A DNA stretch of 42,305 nt from Betaproteobacteria bacterium. GTDB taxonomy: Bacteria; Pseudomonadota; Gammaproteobacteria; Burkholderiales; Burkholderiaceae_C. The position numbers were made by a program, and so were the translations under genes. The notes under the pieces are model-generated. The model saw nothing but the letters and a program-made list of their open reading frames with translations, did not search any database and was not told the origin of the DNA. The stretch is from contig RGQD01000005.1 of NCBI GenBank assembly GCA_010030205.1, positions 1 through 42,305 on the forward strand. The letters run 5' to 3'. Below are positions 13,035-22,095 of this stretch, in pieces. Each line of letters begins with the position of its first letter. Positions within the stretch are counted from its first letter, which is position 1.

Positions 13035-14237
13035 TCAGGCAGCAGGCCGCGGCAGGACGACCACAGCATCGGCCAGCGCAGCGCCTGTGAGCGTCAAGCC
13101 TGCAAAGGCGTCGCGGCCCGTCAAGCGCCGGTGCTCGCGCGCAGCGAAGCGGTCTGTCATGCCGGCCACATAGTCGGCCACTGCGCGGTGGCGATCAGAC
13201 ATGGCCGCGTGGTCGGCCGGCATCTCGGCCGGCGCGGCGACATAGGCCGCAAACAGCTCGCGTACCACCTGGCGCGCGACATCGGTGGTGCGCATGACTT
13301 GGGGGTGGCGGTAGAGCGCGGCGAACAGCAGGCGTTTGAGCGCGGTGCTGTCGGCCTGCACGGGTTCGGAAAAGCGCAGCAGCCGGGACATCTGACGCGC
13401 CGCGTCAGCATCGGCGGGCTGCGCCGCAGCCAGCGCCGCCGCGGTGCTGTCGATCACGTCGTGGACCTGTGCCGACAGCATGCGCCGGATGGTCTCGAAC
13501 AACAGCCGCCGGCCGGGCTGATCAGCCAGCTTGGGATGCTCGGCCAGGGCCTGGTCGTGGTGCTGGCGAACCGCCCGCAGCTCGAGCAGTTGCTCAAATC
13601 GCAGCAAGCCAGACCGAACGCCGTCATCGATGTCGTGGGCGTTGTAAGCGATGCTGTCGGCCATGTCGGTGAGCTGGGCCTCCAGGCTGGGCTGGGTGCC
13701 GTCGAGAAAGCGTCGCGCGACGCCGCCAGGCTCGGCAGTGTCCAACGCGATCGCATCACGACGGCTGCAGTGCTTGAGGATGCCCTCGCGGGTCTCGAAG
13801 CTCAGGTTCAAACCGTCGAAGTCGGGGTAGCGCGCCTCCAGCTGGTCGACCACCCGCAAGCTCTGCAAGTTGTGCTCGAAACCGCCGTGCTCGGCCATGC
13901 AGTCGTGCAACGCATCTTGACCGGCATGGCCGAACGGCGTGTGACCCAGGTCGTGGGCCAGCGCAATCGCCTCGACCAGGTCTTCGTCCAGCGCCAGACC
14001 GCGGGCGATCGAGCGGCCGAGCTGCGCCACCTCCAGCGAATGGGTCAACCGGGTGCGGAACAGGTCGCCCTCGTGGTTGATGAAGACCTGGGTCTTGTAG
14101 ACCAGGCGCCTGAACGCGGTGCTGTGGACGATGCGGTCACGGTCGCGCTGGAAAGCGTTGCGCAGTCGAACTGCGGGTTCAGCATGACGGCGCCCACGGC
14201 TGGCTGCGGCATCGCTGGCGTAGGGGGCGAGCGCCAT
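13035..14237 (-). CDS. dgt: Deoxyguanosinetriphosphate triphosphohydrolase-like protein
   Basis: HD-superfamily dNTP triphosphohydrolase, likely hydrolysing dGTP or other dNTPs to nucleoside and triphosphate. It has the metal-binding pattern RLTHSLEVAQ, then AHDLGHTPFGHAGQDAL, HGGFEHNLQSLR and a downstream DMADSIAYNAHDIDDG. The ORF track starts at a TTG (14246); the ATG at 14237 (MALAPYASDAAAS) is preferred, giving 400 residues. It begins 27 bp after aroB and ends 3 bp before the RAYT gene. The order aroK-aroB-dgt-gltB is a common Burkholderiales arrangement. Confidence 0.92.
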   Translation of the reverse strand: MALAPYASDAAASRGRRHAEPAVRLRNAFQRDRDRIVHSTAFRRLVYKTQVFINHEGDLFRTRLTHSLEVAQLGRSIARGLALDEDLVEAIALAHDLGHTPFGHAGQDALHDCMAEHGGFEHNLQSLRVVDQLEARYPDFDGLNLSFETREGILKHCSRRDAIALDTAEPGGVARRFLDGTQPSLEAQLTDMADSIAYNAHDIDDGVRSGLLRFEQLLELRAVRQHHDQALAEHPKLADQPGRRLLFETIRRMLSAQVHDVIDSTAAALAAAQPADADAARQMSRLLRFSEPVQADSTALKRLLFAALYRHPQVMRTTDVARQVVRELFAAYVAAPAEMPADHAAMSDRHRAVADYVAGMTDRFAAREHRRLTGRDAFAGLTLTGAALADAVVVLPRPAA

Positions 14238-14264
14238 GGTGGGCAAGAACCTGTGCTGGACCGG

Positions 14265-15368
14265 TCAGGCGGCAACGCTGTGCGCCGCGATCACCGACGC
14301 CACCAGCGCGTCGGGGGCCGGTCGCATCAGTGCTCGGCCCAGGCCGTCGATCAACACAAAGCGGATCTCGCCCGCCTCGCTCTTCTTGTCGCCGCGCATC
14401 AGGCTCATCCAGCGCGCCATCGGCAGTGCCGGCGCGAGCACCGGCAAGCCCGCGCGTTGGCAAAGTCGCTGCAGCCGCGGTACCAGCGCAGCGTCGGCCA
14501 GCCCCAAGCGGGCCGACAGATCGGCTGCCATCACCATGCCGCAGCCCACCGCCTCACCGTGCAACCAACTGCCGTAGCCCAGCCCAGCCTCGATCGCATG
14601 GCCAAAAGTGTGGCCGAAGTTCAGGATCGCACGAAGCCCAGCTTCGCGCTCGTCCTGCCCGACCACAGCTGCCTTGATCTCACAGGACCTGCGCACCGCA
14701 TGCGCCAGCGCGGCCTTGTCGCCGCCGCGCAGCGCATCGACATGGGCCTCGATCCAGTCCAGGAATACGGGGTCGGCGATAGGCCCGTACTTGATGATCT
14801 CGGCCAGGCCGGCCGACAGTTCGCGCGCCGGCAAGGTGTCGAGCAGGTCGAGGTCGCAAATCACCCGCAGCGGCTGGTAGAAAGCGCCGATCATGTTCTT
14901 GCCCAGCGGGTGGTTGATCGCGGTCTTGCCACCGACTGACGAGTCCACCTGCGCCAGCAAAGTGGTCGCGACCTGCACAAACGGCACACCCCGCATGTAG
15001 CAGGCGGCAGCAAATCCGGCCATGTCGCCGACCACACCGCCGCCCAGCGCGTAGATCACTGTCTTGCGGTCGCAGCCTTCGGCCAGCAGCTTGTCGTAGA
15101 TGAGTTCCAGCGTCGCAGCGTTCTTGTGCTCCTCGCCGTCTGGCAGCACAACCTGCAGCAAGCGGCGGTGGCGACCCGCGAGCTGCGCGGCCAAGCGATC
15201 GGCGTAAAGCGGGCCGACCGCCGTGTTGGTGACGATCAGCGCTTCGTTGGATGCCGGCAGGCCGGCCCAGGACGCGGCCTGAGCCAACAGGCCGCAGCCG
15301 ATGTGGATGTCATAGCTGCGATCACCCAGCGCAATGGCAACCTTGGTCGTGGTGATGGCGGCGTTCAT
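14265..15368 (-). CDS. aroB: 3-Dehydroquinate synthase
   Basis: Second step of the shikimate pathway: converts DAHP to 3-dehydroquinate with NAD and a divalent metal. The 367-residue protein has the nucleotide-binding region LPDGEEHKN, the glycine-rich [44 protein letters not shown], and metal ligands in the HTFGHAIE and HGEAVGCGM segments plus the Glu of LAEIIKYG. Length is normal. It lies 43 bp downstream of aroK. Confidence 0.97.
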   Translation of the reverse strand: MNAAITTTKVAIALGDRSYDIHIGCGLLAQAASWAGLPASNEALIVTNTAVGPLYADRLAAQLAGRHRRLLQVVLPDGEEHKNAATLELIYDKLLAEGCDRKTVIYALGGGVVGDMAGFAAACYMRGVPFVQVATTLLAQVDSSVGGKTAINHPLGKNMIGAFYQPLRVICDLDLLDTLPARELSAGLAEIIKYGPIADPVFLDWIEAHVDALRGGDKAALAHAVRRSCEIKAAVVGQDEREAGLRAILNFGHTFGHAIEAGLGYGSWLHGEAVGCGMVMAADLSARLGLADAALVPRLQRLCQRAGLPVLAPALPMARWMSLMRGDKKSEAGEIRFVLIDGLGRALMRPAPDALVASVIAAHSVAA

Positions 15369-15411
15369 GGCGGTCCAGTGTATTCGGCGCGATGACCGGG
15401 CGAGACGCTGC

Positions 15412-15996
15412 TCAACCCGAGGGCGGCAGCACGCGCCCCACCGTCGCAGGCACCCGGGCGGGGTCGATCACGCCGGCCAATTCCAGTTGCATCAGGATCA
15501 TGTTGACGAGCGTGGGCACCGAGGGTCGACCGGTCTCGATCACGAAATCGGCAGCGTCGCGGTACAGCGTGTCGCGCTCCTGGTACAGGTCACGCAGACG
15601 CTTGAGCGGATCCTTGACCTGCAACAGCGGGCGTTGGGTGTCGTGGCGCAAGCGGCGGAACAACTCCTCGGGCGCCGATCTCAGGTAGACCACCTCGCAG
15701 TGGCGTTTGAGCGCCTGCCGGTTGGCATCGCGCAGCACCGCCCCACCACCAGTGGCCAGCACCGCACCGGTCTGCTGGGTCAGGGTTGCGAGCGTCTGCT
15801 GCTCGAGATCGCGAAAAGCCGGCTCGCCGTGCTGCTCAAAAAAAACCCGGATCGAGCCGCCGATCTCGCGCTCGATCTCATGGTCGCTGTCGACAAAGCG
15901 CCAACCGAGCTGGCGCGCCAGTTGCCGGCCGACAGTGGACTTGCCGCAGCCGGGCATGCCAACCAGCGCGATAGTGGTCGCACTCACGCCGGACAT
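15412..15996 (-). CDS. aroK: Shikimate kinase
   Basis: Phosphorylates shikimate at the 3-hydroxyl using ATP. The Walker A motif is GMPGCGKST (residues 13-21 from the ATG at 15996). [10 protein letters not shown] carries the shikimate-binding Asp, [13 protein letters not shown] the GGG substrate loop, and RPLLQ the lid arginine. The ORF track extends to a TTG at 16032, but [16 protein letters not shown] from ATG 15996 matches family N-termini better. The C-terminus is somewhat long ([23 protein letters not shown]). Normally aroK directly follows pilQ; here a 3.1-kb lipoprotein gene lies between them. Confidence 0.95.
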   Translation of the reverse strand: MSGVSATTIALVGMPGCGKSTVGRQLARQLGWRFVDSDHEIEREIGGSIRVFFEQHGEPAFRDLEQQTLATLTQQTGAVLATGGGAVLRDANRQALKRHCEVVYLRSAPEELFRRLRHDTQRPLLQVKDPLKRLRDLYQERDTLYRDAADFVIETGRPSVPTLVNMILMQLELAGVIDPARVPATVGRVLPPSG

Positions 15997-16099
15997 CGCG
16001 GGCTCAGCATGGGTGATGGCATCACCGACCAATCGCCACCACCGGACGCCGGCCCGGCATGAGAATAGCGGGCGCGTCGATCATTGTGGCAGTGACATT

Positions 16100-16120
16100 C
16101 ATGGCGCCAGAGTGTATCGG
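16100..16120 (-). promoter_or_regulatory. Possible promoter for aroK with GATACACT box
   Basis: The minus strand reads CCGATACACTC with -10-like TACACT at 16111-16116, between the lipoprotein gene and aroK. An ATG eight bases further on (16102) opens a 26-codon ORF (MNVTATMIDAP...) ending at 16022, just upstream of aroK. No good -35 is visible. An internal promoter would make sense because aroK is separated from the pil genes here. Confidence 0.3.
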
Positions 16121-16188
16121 CGGGCGTGTGCAGACTGCGGACGAGGAGTCCGTCCGGGCGCGAGCTTGCGTCAGGTCAAACGGCCGCA

Positions 16189-19100
16189 TCAAGGGCAGTC
16201 ACTGGGCTTGGGGTTGAGCACCGTCGTCTGCTGCACATTGATGGCATAGGTCGACGCCACGCCGCTGGGCGACGTGAAGGTCACGAACACGACGCCCGAT
16301 GACACCGTGTCGAAGCTGACCCCGACAGCGGCTGAGCTCGCCTCTGTGGTGCTGGGCACCGGCGAGCCCCCGCCCAGCGTCACCTTCAGGCCGGTGGTTG
16401 GCGTCGAGACGGTCACCGTCGTTCCAGCCGCCATGGGGTTGAATCGGCCGACAGACCCGTTGGGACCACGTGAAGAAAAGGTGTTGGCATCCGCGACGAT
16501 GAAAGGCAGTGCAATCGATGCGCCGGCACCGTACCAGACTTGACCGCTGAGCACCGGCGTGAACACCGACGTGGTCGTGGGTTGCGGCCCCGTCTGCAAG
16601 GTGATCGCCTGGCATGACGCATCCAAACCGCTCTTGCCGGCCCACAACACCCGCGCCGCCGAAGTCGACAGCACGGTCTCGGTGGCGCGGCGCACATAGA
16701 CCTTGCCGCCGCCACTCCAGGTGCCGTCGCAGGTGCTGCCACCCATCGACGGAATGCTCGGGTCAAGTGCCAGCAAAGCCGTGGTGGCGGTGGTCGCCCC
16801 CGCTGCAGCAGCAGCGGCGACACAGGCCGAGGTGTTGGCGATATTCGTCGGCACGTACTCGTCGAGGCTGACGTCGTAGAAACCGTCGAAGGCCCTGTCC
16901 TTGAAGACATTGCCCAGGTCCTGGAAAGGCTCGCCGGGATCGAAGATGTTGTTGCCGTTCTGGTCAATGAAGGACTCTTCGCCCAAGGCATATGCTGTCA
17001 CCGTGATCCGACCGTCGGCAGGTCTTGGGTTGGACGAGACAAAACCGGCCGTCGTTCGTGCCAAACCCGAGGCGAGTTGGATCTGCTTGATCGACTCGAT
17101 CTGGCCCCCTTCGGCAACGAAGTTGATCGACGTACCGGCGGGTACCGGGTTGCCGCTACGGTCGGAAGCGATGATGTTGTAGCTGTTGGGCGTGCCGTCG
17201 ATGTTGAAGCCTTCGATGTTCTTGGTCGCCTGTGCCAGCGAGAAATTGAGCTGGGACGGCAAACCCACGGCGACGCTGAGATTGCTTGACACGGTCGCGA
17301 CGACAGGCAAAACGCCAGTCAGCGTGGCAGACACACGGATCGGCGTGGGCAAGGTGCCGGCGTTGACCCGTACCGTCACCCGACCCGAGGCATCAGAGAC
17401 TTGGGGCACATCGGCAATGCCGCCTTCGATGGTGACGCCACCGCCGCGTGTTAGCAACGACAGCGTCACACTGCGGTTGGGCAAGATGTTGCCCGCACCA
17501 TCGCGGACCTCAAAGGTCACGCTGGATGTCTCGGTAAAGCCTGAGCCCTTGATGTAGATGATCTCTGGCGACGCCGAGACAAAGGCCAGGCTCGAAGCCA
17601 ACGGTGTCGCGACCGGCAAACTCAGCGACACGCTACCCGAACCGCCAGCAATGCTGGCCTGCAGTTTGTCCTCGGCCTGTAACGCGCCGCAGCCGTTGTC
17701 CTTGTACTGCAAGGCCACGCTTGCGCTGGTGGCTGTAAAGGTCAAAGGCGACAAGCTGGCTTTGCCCTGGCTGACACAGGAGGATGTGACGCTGACGCTG
17801 ACAGGCGAACCGACGGAGGCCCCTGTGATGCCCAGCGTCAGCGTCGTCTGCCCGTAGGCGCCCAAGGATGGAATGGCGGAGGTCAAACTCGACAGCGCCA
17901 CATTGGTGGCCTGGATCTGGAAGCCTTTGGTGCTCTGCAATGCCGTGCCGGCAAAGCTCGCCGACGCGGAGACTTCATCGGCACCGGCAATGGTCGAACT
18001 CACCGGCGACAGGATGACCACCGCCTTGCCTGATGCATCGGTCAATGCGGTGCCGAGATGAGTCTTGGCCAGCCCTCGCACCACCGAAAAGGTGATGACG
18101 GCACCAGCAACGGCTTGCCCGTTACCGTCGCTGAGGATGGCCGTCACAGTCGCGGGCGACGCTGCGCTGACAGCCGTCGACGACAACGAGGTCTGCAGCA
18201 CCGGCGGCGCATTCAGATTTGACGAAGAGACCTGCACCACGAATGGCGCCGTGACTGTCACACCGCCGACTGTCGAAGTGACGTCGATCTGATCGGCGCC
18301 GTTGCTGTTGGCCGACTTGGGTGTCACCGTCACGGCCGCAACACCGCTTGAGTTGGTCGATGAGGTCGCAGCGTCGAAGGAGCTCAGGCCGAACAAGGAA
18401 CTGACCTTGACGATGGTGCCGGCGCCAACGGCAAGACCGGCACTGTCTTTCACCAGGATCGACAAAGTGGCAGGCGCCGCTGCGGTGACATTGGAATTGC
18501 TGGCGCTGACGGACAGCGAAGGCCTATCGGCCAGCAATTGCACGACCAGAGAACTCGTCACGGCCACAGCGCCCACTGTTGTGCTGGCTGTCAGCGTGTC
18601 GGCTGCGGTCAGGGTCGAGTCGCCGACGGCGGCAGTCACGGTGGCGACGCCCAGACCGTCGGTCTTGGCCGACTGCGCACCGAGCTTGACACGCCCGCCT
18701 ACCGAAGTGAACGAGACAAGCATATTGGACACCGGGCCGCCAGCAGCGTCCTTGACCACGGCACGCAATGTTTCGGCACCTGTCGATCCGCGCAGCGTGC
18801 TGGCACTGATCGTCAGGCCTATCGTCGGCTGGCCGCCTGCGACGACGAAACTGACGCTGCCCTGGACCGTGGTGGTGCCAAGCTTGGCGACGCCGATGAC
18901 TTGATCAGCCCCTGACAGTCCACCGCTTGCGGCAGACAGCAGCGCGGTGGCGTTGCCGTTGGAATCGGTGGCGACCGAAGCCACGCTCAAGCTCGCCAAG
19001 CTGCCGCGCTCCGTGCTCAGGTCAACCACGGTTCTAGCCATCGGGCTGCCCTTGGCGTCACGCACCGTCAGCGTCACAGTCACCGGGCTCGCGGCCGTCA

Positions 19101-19296
19101 CCGTGGGCGAGGACACGGCCATCGTGATCGACGCACTGCCAGTGGAACCGGCGCCAGAACCCGAACCGGTGCCGGGCAGCACCGGCGCGCCCGCGTCGAT
19201 CGATCCACCTCCGCCGCCGCCGCAAGCCACCAGCACCAGCACCAGCACCAACATCAGCAACCCGCCCAGCGCCGCCCTGATCTTCAAGAAACTCAT
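16189..19296 (-). CDS. Large Ig-like (Big_1-type) repeat lipoprotein in the pil operon
   Basis: 1035 residues. The N-terminus MSFLKIRAALGGLLMLVLVLVLVAC is a lipoprotein signal with modified Cys25, followed by a Gly/Ser-rich linker to about residue 54. Four clear repeats of about 98 residues follow (about 55-154, 157-253, 259-356, 367-465). Each has the bacterial Ig-like pattern 'vTVTLTVRDAKGsPv... T.GS... TDSNGNATv... GADQI'. More diverged Ig-like domains occupy about 560-770. Residues 778-789 read DQNGNNIFDPGE, with ligands at positions 1, 3, 5, 9 and 12 of an EF-hand loop, so calcium binding is likely. The C-terminal 200 residues are Ser/Thr-rich with a few Cys. It starts 40 bp after pilQ with a strong GGAGGT six bases upstream, so it is probably cotranscribed with pilMNOPQ. 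Role unknown; a surface adhesin or pilus-associated factor is an inference. Confidence 0.85.
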   Translation of the reverse strand: MSFLKIRAALGGLLMLVLVLVLVACGGGGGGSIDAGAPVLPGTGSGSGAGSTGSASITMAVSSPTVTAASPVTVTLTVRDAKGSPMARTVVDLSTERGSLASLSVASVATDSNGNATALLSAASGGLSGADQVIGVAKLGTTTVQGSVSFVVAGGQPTIGLTISASTLRGSTGAETLRAVVKDAAGGPVSNMLVSFTSVGGRVKLGAQSAKTDGLGVATVTAAVGDSTLTAADTLTASTTVGAVAVTSSLVVQLLADRPSLSVSASNSNVTAAAPATLSILVKDSAGLAVGAGTIVKVSSLFGLSSFDAATSSTNSSGVAAVTVTPKSANSNGADQIDVTSTVGGVTVTAPFVVQVSSSNLNAPPVLQTSLSSTAVSAASPATVTAILSDGNGQAVAGAVITFSVVRGLAKTHLGTALTDASGKAVVILSPVSSTIAGADEVSASASFAGTALQSTKGFQIQATNVALSSLTSAIPSLGAYGQTTLTLGITGASVGSPVSVSVTSSCVSQGKASLSPLTFTATSASVALQYKDNGCGALQAEDKLQASIAGGSGSVSLSLPVATPLASSLAFVSASPEIIYIKGSGFTETSSVTFEVRDGAGNILPNRSVTLSLLTRGGGVTIEGGIADVPQVSDASGRVTVRVNAGTLPTPIRVSATLTGVLPVVATVSSNLSVAVGLPSQLNFSLAQATKNIEGFNIDGTPNSYNIIASDRSGNPVPAGTSINFVAEGGQIESIKQIQLASGLARTTAGFVSSNPRPADGRITVTAYALGEESFIDQNGNNIFDPGEPFQDLGNVFKDRAFDGFYDVSLDEYVPTNIANTSACVAAAAAAGATTATTALLALDPSIPSMGGSTCDGTWSGGGKVYVRRATETVLSTSAARVLWAGKSGLDASCQAITLQTGPQPTTTSVFTPVLSGQVWYGAGASIALPFIVADANTFSSRGPNGSVGRFNPMAAGTTVTVSTPTTGLKVTLGGGSPVPSTTEASSAAVGVSFDTVSSGVVFVTFTSPSGVASTYAINVQQTTVLNPKPSDCP

Positions 19297-19336
19297 GGCA
19301 ATACCTCCTCAGACAAGGCGCTGGTCTTCGCGCCAC

Positions 19337-21523
19337 TCAGCGCGCCGCGGCGCGGTCGGTCACGATCTTGGGCGTGATGAAGATCAGCAATTCGGTCTTG
19401 GTCGCCACCTTGGTGGTGTTGCGAAACAGCGCGCCGAGATAGGGCAAATCGCCCAGCAAAGGCACCTTGTTGACGTCGACGCTCTCGGTTTGCGTGAAGA
19501 TGCCGCCAATCACCACCGTGCCGCCGTTCTCGACCAACACCTCGGTCTGCACATGCTTGGTGTCGATCGCAAAGCCCTGCGGCGTGGATTGGCCCACGCT
19601 GTCCTTGTTGATGTCGAGCACCATGATCACGCTGCCCTCGGGCGTGATCTGCGGCTTGACTTCGAGCTTCAAGTTGGCCTTGCGGAACTGGATCGAGGTC
19701 GCGCCGCTGGACGTGGCCACCTGGTAGGGCAATTCAGTACCCTGCTCGATCAAAGCCTTGGTCTGATCGGCAGTGATCACCCGGGGACTGGAGATGATCT
19801 TGCCCTTGCCATCGGCCTCCAGCGCCGACAACTCCAGGTTCAGAAAGCGATTGGCCGCAGGGCTGAACAATGACAGCGCAAAACTGGGCAGGGCCGCAGC
19901 CCCCGAGAACACCGAGTTGACGCTGTTGGCCGGCAGGTTGACGAACTGGGTGTTGCTGAAGGCGTTGGTCGCGCCAGGCTGCAGCGTCTGGGAACCGGCC
20001 GCGTTGTAGTTGCCGCCAATGGTGAGGTAGTTGCCACCACCGACCGAATAGCCAGGAATGCCGCCCTGCACGCCACGCAGATCTGAGGCACCCAGCTTGA
20101 CCCCCAACGTGCGCCCGAAGCGGTCATCGGCCTCGACGATACGGGCCTCGATCAACACCTGGCGCACCGGGATGTCGATCTTGGCGATCAGCGCCTGGAC
20201 CTCCTCGAGCTTGGCAGGGATGTCGGTGACGAAGAGCTGGTTGGTGCGGCTTTCGAAGATCACGCTGCCGCGTGCCGACAGGATGCGCTGGGCTTGGGCG
20301 CCTGCTGCGGCCGAGCCGCCTGCGCCTCCTGCCCCAGCCCCGGCCGCGCCACCCGAAGCCCCAGCGCCGGCCTGCCCGGACAGGCCTCGCGCCACTTCGT
20401 CGGCGCGGGCATAGTTGAGCTGAAACGACTGTGTGCGAACCGGTTCGAGCTCAGCCGTCTTCTTCTTCGATTCGAGTTCGAGCTGCTCCTTGGCCAGCAA
20501 CTCCTCCTTCGGCGCGATCCACAGCACGTTGCCCGATTTGCGAACGCCCAGTCCCTTGCTCTGCAGGATGATGTCTAGGGCCTGGTCCCAAGGCACGTCC
20601 TTGAGCCGCAGCGTGACGCCGCCGGTCACGCTGTCGCTCGTCACGACGTTGAAGCTGGTGAAGTCGGCGATCACCTGCAGCAGCGCACGCACCTCGATGT
20701 TCTGGAAGTTCAGCGACAGCTTTTCGCCCGAAAATCCGGCGCTGGGGGTCAGTTTGTTCGGGTCGACCTTGAGCGGACGCAGTTCGAGCACAAACTGCTG
20801 GTCGCTCTGGTAGGCGCTGTGCTCCCAGTTGCCGCGCGGCTCGACCACCATGCGCACCCGGTCACCGCTCTGGGTGGTCGTCACGTATTGCACCGGTGTG
20901 CCGAAATCGGCCACATCGAGCCTGCGTCGCAGCGTCTCGGGCAGGCTAGAGCGCAAGAACTCGACCACCAGGCTCTGGCCTTGCTGGCGGATGTCAACCC
21001 CGACCTGGGTACTGGCCAGCGCGACGATGATCCGACCGGCACCATCGGCACCGCGACGGAAATCGACATCACGCAAAGGCAGATTTTCAGCACTGCCGGC
21101 AGCCGGCGCCGCAGCGCCGGCGTTGTCAAGCACCACCACCAGCACCTTGCCCTGCAACTCGGCGCGGTAGCCGACGGCATGCCGCAAGTTGAGCACCAGG
21201 CGCGTCCGCTCGCCGGCCTGAGCGATCGCCACCGACCGCAGGTTGCCCTGGTTGATGTCGACCAGGTTGCGGCCCAAGGCATTGGCCATCCGGGGGAGGT
21301 CGATCGCGACGCGGGGCGGAGTTTGCACCAAGAATCCATTCGGTGGCAGGCCCAGCGGCTCAGCGAACTCGATGCGCACCACGTCAGTGCCGGCTTGGGG
21401 GTTGCTGGTGATCGCCAGGATCGCGTTCTCGGCCAGCGCAAGCAAGGGCGTGGCACCGGCCAGCACGATGGCAGCAAACCGGTTGCACCACTTGAACATG
21501 CTCGACTCCTGAGGGTGGTTCAT
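19337..21523 (-). CDS. pilQ: PilQ, type IV pilus secretin
   Basis: Forms the outer-membrane channel for type IV pili. The ORF track starts at 21580, but the ATG at 21523 (MNHPQESSMFKWC) overlaps the pilP stop as ATGA and has GGAGAAGG upstream; a second ATG at 21499 (MFKWCNRF) also has a good AGGAG. Domains in order: signal peptide, AMIN domains (RIEFAEPLGLPPNGFLVQTPPRVAIDLP and a second copy), the STN/N0 region (LSLNFQNIEVRALLQVIADFTSFNVV), N1, and the secretin core ending in VPLLGDLPYLGALFRNTTKVATKTELLIFITPKIV. Between N0 and N1 there is a Gly/Ala-rich insert (GAGASGGAAGAGAGGAGGSAAAG). About 728 residues, a normal length. Confidence 0.97.
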   Translation of the reverse strand: MNHPQESSMFKWCNRFAAIVLAGATPLLALAENAILAITSNPQAGTDVVRIEFAEPLGLPPNGFLVQTPPRVAIDLPRMANALGRNLVDINQGNLRSVAIAQAGERTRLVLNLRHAVGYRAELQGKVLVVVLDNAGAAAPAAGSAENLPLRDVDFRRGADGAGRIIVALASTQVGVDIRQQGQSLVVEFLRSSLPETLRRRLDVADFGTPVQYVTTTQSGDRVRMVVEPRGNWEHSAYQSDQQFVLELRPLKVDPNKLTPSAGFSGEKLSLNFQNIEVRALLQVIADFTSFNVVTSDSVTGGVTLRLKDVPWDQALDIILQSKGLGVRKSGNVLWIAPKEELLAKEQLELESKKKTAELEPVRTQSFQLNYARADEVARGLSGQAGAGASGGAAGAGAGGAGGSAAAGAQAQRILSARGSVIFESRTNQLFVTDIPAKLEEVQALIAKIDIPVRQVLIEARIVEADDRFGRTLGVKLGASDLRGVQGGIPGYSVGGGNYLTIGGNYNAAGSQTLQPGATNAFSNTQFVNLPANSVNSVFSGAAALPSFALSLFSPAANRFLNLELSALEADGKGKIISSPRVITADQTKALIEQGTELPYQVATSSGATSIQFRKANLKLEVKPQITPEGSVIMVLDINKDSVGQSTPQGFAIDTKHVQTEVLVENGGTVVIGGIFTQTESVDVNKVPLLGDLPYLGALFRNTTKVATKTELLIFITPKIVTDRAAAR

Positions 21524-22095
21524 CGCGCCTTCTCCTGGGCACGCTCTTGCAGTTGCAAGATGACAGCGCGCTCGGTCCATTCGCCAGCGGCGTCCTGCAC
21601 CAGCTCGCGCAAACCGATCTCGGTCTCGCTGACGCGGGTGACGCGACCGAAGTTCGGACCCAGGTAGTCGCCCAACCTGACCTGGTAGAGCTGCTTGTCG
21701 ACCTTGATCAGCGCAAACGCCACACCACCCTTGTTGACACTGCCCACCATGCTCATGGCATCGAGCGGCAATGACTCAAGCGGCTGTTTGCGGCGGTTTG
21801 CCTCCGAAGACAGCAGCGAATTAGCTTGCGCTGCTGGCTGCTTGATCGCAACGATGAGCTTCTGGCTGGAGAAGGGGTCGACTTGTCCGGTGTTGGCGTA
21901 GGGCACTGGTTCGAACTTCTTGGGCGCGGCCAGCGACTGCACGCGGGGCTTGGCCTCGCGGTGCTGCAGCGCCATCCAGGCCTGCAAGTCCTGGTTTTCG
22001 GCCTCACAAGCAACCAGCAGACCGCCGAACAGCGCCAGCAACAAGGCCCGTCGCAGCGCCCAAGCGGCAGCGCAGGACGCAGTGGGTGCGTTCAC
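21520..22095 (-). CDS. pilP: PilP, type IV pilus inner-membrane lipoprotein
   Basis: Periplasmic lipoprotein that links the PilMNO inner-membrane platform to the PilQ secretin. 191 residues with a lipoprotein signal ending LLVAC (Cys30). A flexible N-terminal part binds PilNO in known systems; then comes the compact beta domain with LDAMSMVGSVNKGGVAFALIKVDKQLYQVRLGDYLGPNFGRVTRVSETEIGLRELVQDAAGEWTER. It overlaps pilO upstream (ATGA, 22092-22095) and pilQ downstream by four bases, so the three are coupled. Confidence 0.95.
   Translation of the reverse strand: MNAPTASCAAAWALRRALLLALFGGLLVACEAENQDLQAWMALQHREAKPRVQSLAAPKKFEPVPYANTGQVDPFSSQKLIVAIKQPAAQANSLLSSEANRRKQPLESLPLDAMSMVGSVNKGGVAFALIKVDKQLYQVRLGDYLGPNFGRVTRVSETEIGLRELVQDAAGEWTERAVILQLQERAQEKAR

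Noticed and set aside
12348-14939. 863-aa plus-strand ORF
   Set aside because: Antisense to the RAYT gene, dgt and aroB, all of which are well supported.
19228-19252. CAGCAC hexamer repeat in the lipoprotein signal peptide as a phase-variation tract
   Set aside because: Only about three perfect copies and the unit is a multiple of three, so slippage would change only the hydrophobic length and not switch the gene off.
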